From contig CALGAA010000177.1 in assembly GCA_937952445.1 (NCBI GenBank), positions 1-10,630 on the forward strand: DNA of 10,630 nt, written 5' to 3'. This DNA is from an uncultured Bacteroidota bacterium. Lineage in GTDB: Bacteria; Bacteroidota; Bacteroidia; Chitinophagales; Saprospiraceae. The notes below the pieces were generated by a model, which was not told the origin of the DNA, made no database searches, and worked only from the letters and a program-made list of their open reading frames with translations. Positions 6,524 to 10,630 of this stretch are shown here, piece by piece. Numbering within the stretch: position 1 is the first letter of the stretch; every line of letters begins with the position of its first letter. A program made the position numbers and the translations under genes.

Positions 6524-8479
6524 CTATTCGCCGAGTGACCACGACAACGGTACATCGCTGTCAGCAGGGGACACGCGGACGAATCCTTGCATTTCCTGGT
6601 GTAGTGCGCTACAAAAATCGGTGCAGTAAAATGGCCAAATCCCCACCTTCTTCGGTTCCCAAACCAACGTTTCGGTTTGACCAGGCATGACGAGGAGTTC
6701 TGCATTTGTGGCTCCCATCATGGCAAATCCATGGGGCACATCAAAGTCTTGTTCGAGGTTGGTTACATGGAAATAAACCTTGTCCCCCACTTTTATGCCT
6801 TCGATATTGTCCGGATTCAGGTGACTGCGGATCATGGTCATATAGACCCGTACTTCGTTTCCATTTCTTTCGATGCGCACATCAGAATCCCGGGTGGTGG
6901 CATGGGGGTGTTCGTTTTCCGAGAGCAGAAAAATCTTCTTGGAATTGGGCTGAATCATCTCTGCCGGAATGATCGCAGCGTAGTGAGGTTCACCTATTGT
7001 GGGAAAATCAAGGAGCAATTCCATTTTATCACCGGTGATGTCATAAAGCTGGGCGGAATGGTTCATTTCGGGTCCGGTCGGGAGGTAGCGGTCTTTCGTG
7101 ATTTTGTTCATAGCGACCATGTATTTCCCAAACGGTTTTTGTGAATTCCCACCGGGAATCGCCAGGTGTCCTACAGAATAATAAGTGGGCTGCCGATCCA
7201 GAATTTCCCAGGTGCCTACCTTCCATTTTACCACCTCAGAAGAGATAAAAAACGTGGTGTATGCGTTGCCTTTGTCGTCAAATTCGGTATGCAATGGACC
7301 CAGTCCGGGTTGTACAACTGTCCCACCCAGTACGTCTTCGAAATTGAGGATGGGAATTCCATACATTTCACCTGCAAATTTTTCCTGTTCAATCGCCTCG
7401 AGCATTTTGCTGAAGGAATGGACGGTCAGGTCTGCAGATAATTTTCCGTTCCCGACGATGTATTCTCCCGTGGGGTCCACATCACATCCGTGAGGCGATT
7501 TGGGTGTAGGCAGAAAATACACCAGTCCAGGTAGGGTAGAAGCGTCCAAAACTTTAATTTCATTTTTCACCGTAGAAGTAGCCGAATGGGTGGATTCATC
7601 GTAAATATTGTGGTAGTAGTCCGCATATTCGGTGGTGTAATCACCGCTTTGGATGTATTCTTCCGCTTTCTTCCAGTTAATGGCGGCGATGTAATCCTTG
7701 TCGTTTTGCGAAGCATTTACTTCCAGAAGCGTATGCGCTTCTTCGGTGTTGTACGAAGTGACAAAATACCATCCGTGGGATTTGCCTCTTCCGGGGTGGG
7801 CGAGATCGTAGTCAAAGCCCGGAACCCTGATTTGGAAGGAGAGATCCATTTCGCCGCTATTTTGATCGACGCTGAGGAAAGAAAAGCTCGCCCCAAAGTT
7901 ACCTTTGCGATCTGCAATGGGCATGTCTTGTTGGGGGATTGGAACTCCAAATCGGGTTCCGGCGATGACGTATTCCGTATTTTCGGTGACGAAAGCCGAA
8001 CTGTGGTTTCCAGCGCTATTTGGAATTTCAATGATTTCTGCTGTTTCGAAAGTCGTCAGATCGATCCGGGCAATTCTGGGCGTATTGTTGGCATTCATAA
8101 AGACCCATCTACCATCGAGTTCACCGTTGGTTTGGGAAATGTCGGGGTGGTGGGTATCGTCCCACGGGATAAATCCGAATGTAGTTTCCAGCATGGGCTT
8201 GGTTTCTTCGTTGTACCCATAGGCTTTTTCAGGATCCTGGGAGAAGACGGGGATTACCTTGAGCAGCCTGCCGGAGGGAAGTCCATATACGGACAATTGG
8301 CCACTGAAGCCACCGGATAGAAAACCATAGAATTCATCGTATTCACCGGGTGCGATATAGGTGCGGGTTGCGGCATTGGAGGATAAAGCTCCATTGGAAC
8401 GTTGGTCGGGAGAACCGCAACCAGCCAGGGCTATAATCAAGATGGCGATCGCGGATAAGGTTAAAAGTGAAGGTTTCAT
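6524..8479 (-). CDS. nosZ: NosZ, Sec-dependent (clade II) nitrous oxide reductase, predicted lipoprotein
   Basis: A 651-residue enzyme reducing N2O to N2 with two electrons in the periplasm. The seven CuZ histidines can all be assigned: His110 and His111 in DDTHHPD, His159 in NHSSAF, His330 in SPHGCD, His397 in GPLHTEF, His438 in SVGHL, and His499 in GEPHY. The C-terminal cupredoxin domain carries the CuA ligands His583 (VPHGF), Cys619 and Cys623, His627 and Met630 (CTDFCSALHQEM). The residue between the two Cys is Asp where clade I has Trp, a clade II mark. There is no twin-arginine signal. The N-terminus MKPSLLTLSAIAILIIALAG is a Sec signal followed by Cys21, giving the lipobox LAGC. The reading frame stays open upstream to 8626, but that part overlaps the cytochrome gene and lacks a signal peptide, so ATG 8479 was chosen. 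It lies 19 nt after the cytochrome stop. Confidence 0.97.
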   Translation of the reverse strand: MKPSLLTLSAIAILIIALAGCGSPDQRSNGALSSNAATRTYIAPGEYDEFYGFLSGGFSGQLSVYGLPSGRLLKVIPVFSQDPEKAYGYNEETKPMLETTFGFIPWDDTHHPDISQTNGELDGRWVFMNANNTPRIARIDLTTFETAEIIEIPNSAGNHSSAFVTENTEYVIAGTRFGVPIPQQDMPIADRKGNFGASFSFLSVDQNSGEMDLSFQIRVPGFDYDLAHPGRGKSHGWYFVTSYNTEEAHTLLEVNASQNDKDYIAAINWKKAEEYIQSGDYTTEYADYYHNIYDESTHSATSTVKNEIKVLDASTLPGLVYFLPTPKSPHGCDVDPTGEYIVGNGKLSADLTVHSFSKMLEAIEQEKFAGEMYGIPILNFEDVLGGTVVQPGLGPLHTEFDDKGNAYTTFFISSEVVKWKVGTWEILDRQPTYYSVGHLAIPGGNSQKPFGKYMVAMNKITKDRYLPTGPEMNHSAQLYDITGDKMELLLDFPTIGEPHYAAIIPAEMIQPNSKKIFLLSENEHPHATTRDSDVRIERNGNEVRVYMTMIRSHLNPDNIEGIKVGDKVYFHVTNLEQDFDVPHGFAMMGATNAELLVMPGQTETLVWEPKKVGIWPFYCTDFCSALHQEMQGFVRVSPADSDVPLSWSLGE

Positions 8480-8498
8480 TTGCGTATATTTTAAGGTG

Positions 8499-8987
8499 TT
8501 AGAGAGTTCTGAAGTACTCGAGTATCGCTCGTGCTTCTTCCTCACTGAGATTTTGGTTGGCCATCGGGGAACCGTTGAATTCCATGAGCAGATCTCTGGC
8601 CAGTGGATCCTCCTGGACCATGACATCAGGATTGAGAATCATGTTCATGACCCATTCAGGGCTTCTGCGATCCAGAATGCCTTTGGGAGCCGGACCGATA
8701 AATTTCGTGTCGGGTTTGTGGCAGGCACTGCACATCATGTCAAAAATCTCTTTTCCCTGGACGGCCAGTTTGCGATCGATTTCGGGGGCGAGATCGACGG
8801 AGGTCACCGGGCCCACACCTTTGTTCTCAAGGTCGATGCGTTCTGAAGCTTTGACCTGGGAAGCAGGAGGGGGACTGGTGGTTGAAGTGGTTTCGGTCGT
8901 TGTGGACTCGGTTTGGGTGCCTTCGTTACCACAGGACATCAAAAAGAAGAGCAAGAAGGGCAGGGCCCAGAATTGTAGCGTTCTCAT
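8499..8987 (-). CDS. Lipoprotein monohaem cytochrome c, likely electron donor to NosZ
   Basis: A 162-residue class I cytochrome c. Residues 1-18 form a lipoprotein signal ending in LMSC, with Cys19 acylated. A Thr/Ser/Pro-rich tether (about 23-44) follows, then the haem domain with CSACH at 86-90 and Met142 in GSPMANQNLSEEEARAIL as the probable sixth ligand. Sequence around GKEIFDMMCSACHKPD and FIGPAPKGI is typical of small electron-shuttle cytochromes. The tether would let the haem domain swing between a membrane quinol oxidase or bc-type complex and NosZ. It is the first gene of the run, 19 nt before nosZ, and a cytochrome c is commonly found next to clade II nosZ. This supports, but does not prove, a donor role. 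The start follows the predicted promoter region directly. Confidence 0.93.
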   Translation of the reverse strand: MRTLQFWALPFLLFFLMSCGNEGTQTESTTTETTSTTSPPPASQVKASERIDLENKGVGPVTSVDLAPEIDRKLAVQGKEIFDMMCSACHKPDTKFIGPAPKGILDRRSPEWVMNMILNPDVMVQEDPLARDLLMEFNGSPMANQNLSEEEARAILEYFRTL

Positions 8988-9041
8988 ATCGTATAGTGTT
9001 TTAAATTCGCCTGCAATTTAGATCATAAGTCACTGCAGGGA

Positions 9042-9057
9042 TGTGACATATGTCATA
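9042..9057 (-). promoter_or_regulatory. Crp/Fnr-type operator upstream of the nos operon
   Basis: The plus strand reads TGTGACATATGTCATA, a perfect 12-bp palindrome (TGACATATGTCA, 9044-9055) in a wider near-palindrome that resembles the TGTGA-N6-TCACA pattern of Crp/Fnr regulators. Its centre lies 62 nt upstream of the first base of the cytochrome start codon. A weak TAAATTGC element at 9020-9013 on the minus strand would place transcription initiation near 9008, which puts the palindrome centre at about -41.5, the usual class II activator position. There is no good -33 element, as expected of an activator-dependent promoter. Regulation by low oxygen or nitrogen oxides is an inference from the genes it precedes. 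Confidence 0.55.
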
Positions 9058-9059
9058 AA

Positions 9060-9085
9060 AAGGATAAAAAGATCGGAATATCCTT
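9060..9085. repeat. Inverted repeat upstream of the nos promoter
   Basis: AAGGATA (9060-9066) and TATCCTT (9079-9085) are perfect inverted arms of 7 bp separated by 12 nt. It adjoins the Crp/Fnr-like palindrome and lies just upstream of it with respect to the nos operon. It could be an operator for a second regulator or a small hairpin; no family assignment is possible. Confidence 0.4.
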
Positions 9086-9095
9086 AAATATGTAT

Positions 9096-9111
9096 GTTAA
9101 AGTATTTTAAC
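9096..9111. repeat. Perfect inverted repeat GTTAAA-N4-TTTAAC
   Basis: GTTAAAGTATTTTAAC has perfect 6-bp arms around a 4-nt spacer. The spacing is like that of Fnr-type sites (TTGAT-N4-ATCAA), although the half-site differs. It lies about 110 nt upstream of the cytochrome start codon, so it could act as a second operator for the nos promoter. AT-rich DNA produces such repeats by chance at moderate frequency. Confidence 0.35.
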
Positions 9112-9535
9112 ACCTCTGTATAGGGATAAAATTAGCGGGTTTCCGTTGGATGGAGGGGTGGTGAAGCCCATAATATTCTGTAGTTTTGACCCGGGTGAAT
9201 TGCATTCTGGTGTTTTAGGTAAATGAAATTGAAAACGTGGGTCGTGGGGAGCGACATTTGGCCTGTTTATAACCTTTTCACTTGCCGTTTGATTAGGAGG
9301 ACCGGGAAAGGACGGCGGATTTCAAATTACGCGTTCCACGTTTGTTGGAATTCCCGTGGTATTTTTATGTAAATTTTCAGACACTACAACAAATGCAGGG
9401 AGACAATTGACCACAGCGTGAGCATGGGTGGTTCCTCAATATTTTGACTTAGATTCAAATATTGGAAATGAAAAAATACAGATTATCGGTGATTATAACC
9501 CGTTCGTTGTAAATTATGACCGATTGTTACAATGT
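9112..9535. other. Non-coding stretch with inverted repeats, no gene seen
   Basis: No convincing reading frame is present on either strand. Visible structure includes an imperfect inverted repeat at 9437-9464 (CAATATTTTGA and TCAAATATTG, one bulged T, 7-nt centre), whose core TTGA-N7-TCAA is close to but one base wider than an Fnr site. Another is TTGTAA (9507-9512) with TTACAA (9527-9532), 14 nt apart. The last two lie just upstream of the plus-strand promoter described below. A 49-codon plus-strand frame at 9223-9372 has no coding character. Confidence 0.5.
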
Positions 9536-9567
9536 GTTGTATAGATAAATACGTGGTTATAGATTTG
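9536..9567 (+). promoter_or_regulatory. Bacteroidota-type promoter (TTG-N20-TAnnTTTG)
   Basis: TAGATTTG at 9560-9567 is a perfect match to the Bacteroidota -7 consensus TAnnTTTG. GTTG at 9536-9539 provides a -33 element, with 20 nt between the two, within the usual 19-21. Transcription would start near 9574 and run rightwards, away from the nos operon. No protein gene follows; the next signal on this strand is the terminator ending at 9743. Confidence 0.5.
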
Positions 9568-9573
9568 TAGAGA

Positions 9574-9743
9574 TGATATGAAGCTCCTGTGCTTATTCAA
9601 ACATCAGTAAAAGAAACGAGGTTCAAAATATGACTTAGAGTTAGATTGTAGGACCAGTGCCTGGACTTCAAAAGAAACAGCCGATAAACCCCGACTGATT
9701 CATTTAAGTGGGATTGCATCCACCAGGCGATCCCATTTTTTTT
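9574..9743 (+). ncRNA. Candidate small RNA between a promoter and an intrinsic terminator
   Basis: The interval is bracketed by a good Bacteroidota promoter and a strong intrinsic terminator on the same strand, predicting a transcript of about 170 nt. It has no long reading frame; the only early one, ATG at about 9579, gives a 10-codon peptide beginning MKLLCLFK. Possible internal hairpins are AAGC-N6-GCTT near its 5' end and CCAG-TGC-CTGG near 9653-9663, in addition to the terminator stem. I do not recognise it as a known RNA family. Alternatives are a leader for a decayed gene, or chance co-occurrence with a minus-strand reading frame that covers the same bases. The start is estimated from promoter spacing. 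Confidence 0.35.
9709..9743 (+). terminator. Strong intrinsic terminator, plus strand
   Basis: TGGGATTGC (9709-9717) pairs with GCGATCCCA (9727-9735) in a 9-bp stem with one G-T wobble and a 9-nt loop, followed at once by eight T residues (9736-9743). This is a textbook rho-independent terminator. No protein gene on the plus strand ends before it, which is why a small RNA is proposed. Confidence 0.7.
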
Positions 9744-9985
9744 GTCCTTTGCCCTCACATAAAAGTTCCCATTCATAGAAATAGATTCTTCCGAATCAGT
9801 AAAGGCCGTAAACGGCGAGCTATCCCACCAGCTCCCCTCTTCACCGGCCTTGACAGAATCTCCAGAATCCAATTTGCTGTACGCTAAGCGAAATTTTAAA
9901 CCAATTATTTAATTTTACAATGGGGGCACTATGGGGAAGGCTACAGCCCGATTCACAAGAATGTAAGATATATTGTAGCTTGGTC
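9744..9985. other. Intergenic stretch with no supported gene
   Basis: The only sizable frame here is on the minus strand, open from 9908 down to 9597, with no ATG near its beginning (first candidate a TTG at 9872). Its translation, including SPFTAFTDSEESISMNGNFY, reads somewhat like an exported protein fragment. However, it runs across the plus-strand terminator and has no domain I recognise. It may be a remnant of a decayed gene. No RNA gene or repeat is evident. Confidence 0.4.
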
Positions 9986-10479
9986 TCAGATCAAACCGCC
10001 ATAATGTAAAAACAATGTGGTTAGAACAATGTCTGAAAGCAAATAAGTCCAACATTTTCGGAAGACTTTGCAGCTCTTTTCTGAATGATATGATCGAATT
10101 ATCATCCAAAATTTCAACATGATATTGACCAGCCCAATGACTGCGAATAACAGAAGCCATGGGCCGGTGTAAGATATGGTGACTCTGGTGATAAAGAATG
10201 TGAGGGTAAGGAATCCAGTTACGGTGTTTGAATGCACCAGAAAAATTTCATTATGAAATGTCCTGTTTTCCTGCTTTTCAGTTGTCATTCCATTACTTCT
10301 AAAAGTATGAAAATGCCAATCTCCAATATGTTTTTGAAAAACAAGAATGTAACTGAGGAAATTTGTACAATTTTTAGTTCCTTGCTGCTATCACTAAAAA
10401 TAGGCAGAACCAGATTCCAGGGATCGGTATAGGACATCACAACCCGGGTGATAGAATATACGGATAAAGATTTCCGATA
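9986..10479 (-). pseudogene. Two overlapping membrane-protein frames sharing a motif, probably a decayed gene
   Basis: Two minus-strand frames overlap by 4 nt as ATGA. The first is open from 10479 to a stop at 10285, with an internal ATG at 10437 giving 50 residues. The second runs from ATG 10288 to 9986 and encodes 100 residues with hydrophobic stretches at about 25-37, 44-64 and 82-95. Both contain the same block: SITRVVMSYTDPW in the first, and FITRVTISYTGPW at residues 32-44 of the second. The underlying codons differ mostly at third positions (TAT/TAC, CCC/CCA, TCC/TCT), as expected of diverged coding copies. A single-base shift at the overlap would join them into one protein of about 165 residues with an internal repeat. 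The first frame lacks a proper start, so a frameshifted or truncated gene is most likely; two real coupled small genes are the alternative. I do not recognise the family. Confidence 0.4.
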
Positions 10480-10549
10480 TCAGCTCTGAGTTTTTTTTCA
10501 CATTGGAATTACCTTAATCAAATCCAATCTGTCAGATCGTGGAGTATGG

Positions 10550-10630
10550 ACACAGCTGGGGCTGTGTTAGTCCCGGGGCTGGGCTGTGTTAATCGCAGAA
10601 CGGGCTATGTTGAACCCGGGGGGCGGTATT
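10550..10630. repeat. Degenerate GC-rich tandem repeat, cut by the window edge
   Basis: Four imperfect copies of a unit of about 20 bp begin at 10561 (GCTGTGTTAGTCCC), 10583 (GCTGTGTTAATCGC), 10604 (GCTATGTTGAACCC) and 10623 (GCGGTATT, incomplete), spaced 22, 21 and 19 bp. The first copy also pairs with the preceding ACACAGC (10550-10556), giving a perfect 7-bp hairpin with a 4-nt loop. The block is clearly more GC-rich than the AT-rich DNA before it. Units are too short and too variable, and spacers are absent, so this is not a CRISPR array. Confidence 0.6.

Noticed and set aside
7586..8320. Plus-strand open frame of 244 codons
   Set aside because: It is fully antisense to nosZ, whose ligands are all intact, and its translation has no domain character.
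8480..8626. N-terminal 49-residue extension of NosZ in the longest open frame
   Set aside because: It overlaps the cytochrome gene, has no signal peptide and would bury the lipoprotein signal that begins at ATG 8479.
9331..9360. CCACG and CGTGG inverted arms around GGAATTCC
   Set aside because: Five-bp arms with a 14-nt loop are expected by chance and no signal adjoins them.
9223..9372. Plus-strand 49-codon frame beginning MKLKTWVV
   Set aside because: It is basic, has no domain, no promoter or spacing support, and no neighbour relationship.
9915..10160. Minus-strand frame of 81 codons
   Set aside because: It overlaps the better supported ITRV-motif frame out of phase and shows no recognisable content.
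10232..10432. Plus-strand frame of 66 codons beginning MHQKNF
   Set aside because: It is antisense to the two minus-strand frames with the shared motif; no independent support.
10561..10630. CRISPR array
   Set aside because: Units of about 20 bp lie head to tail without unique spacers and vary in sequence and spacing.

Overview
This window most likely comes from a member of the Bacteroidota (Saprospiria, Cytophagia or a related group). The evidence is a Sec-type clade II nitrous oxide reductase with a lipoprotein signal, the gene order nosZ-orf-nosL-nosD-nosF-nosY preceded by a lipoprotein cytochrome c, weak or absent Shine-Dalgarno sequences, and one good TAnnTTTG promoter element. All confident genes lie on the minus strand, so the transcription unit reads from right to left.

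From about 9.1 kb down to 2.6 kb lies a complete nitrous oxide respiration locus. In transcription order it holds a lipoprotein c-type cytochrome (8987-8499), NosZ (8479-6524), a four-helix membrane protein of unknown function (6430-5798), the copper lipoprotein NosL (5801-5346), the periplasmic beta-helix protein NosD (5330-4080), the ATPase NosF (4083-3367) and the permease NosY (3374-2592). Genes after nosZ are tightly packed, with three overlaps of 4 to 8 nt. NosZ carries all seven CuZ histidines and the CuA ligands. The cytochrome is the likely electron donor. NosL with NosDFY supplies copper and sulfur for building CuZ. No nosR, nosX or nosGH is present in the window. A hairpin with a short T-run after nosZ could set reductase expression above that of the assembly genes. 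A near-consensus Crp/Fnr-type palindrome sits about 57 nt upstream of the cytochrome start codon.

Below the nos genes, in the same direction, are two GT4-type glycosyltransferases (2438-1302, and 1262 running off the left edge), probably for surface polysaccharide. A possible small gene with no ATG lies between nosY and the first of them.

The right end (9.1-10.63 kb) has no confident protein gene. It holds several inverted repeats near the nos promoter and a plus-strand promoter and terminator pair that could bracket a small RNA of about 170 nt. It also holds two overlapping minus-strand reading frames that share an ITRV-SYT-PW motif (probably gene remnants), and a degenerate GC-rich tandem repeat cut by the window edge.
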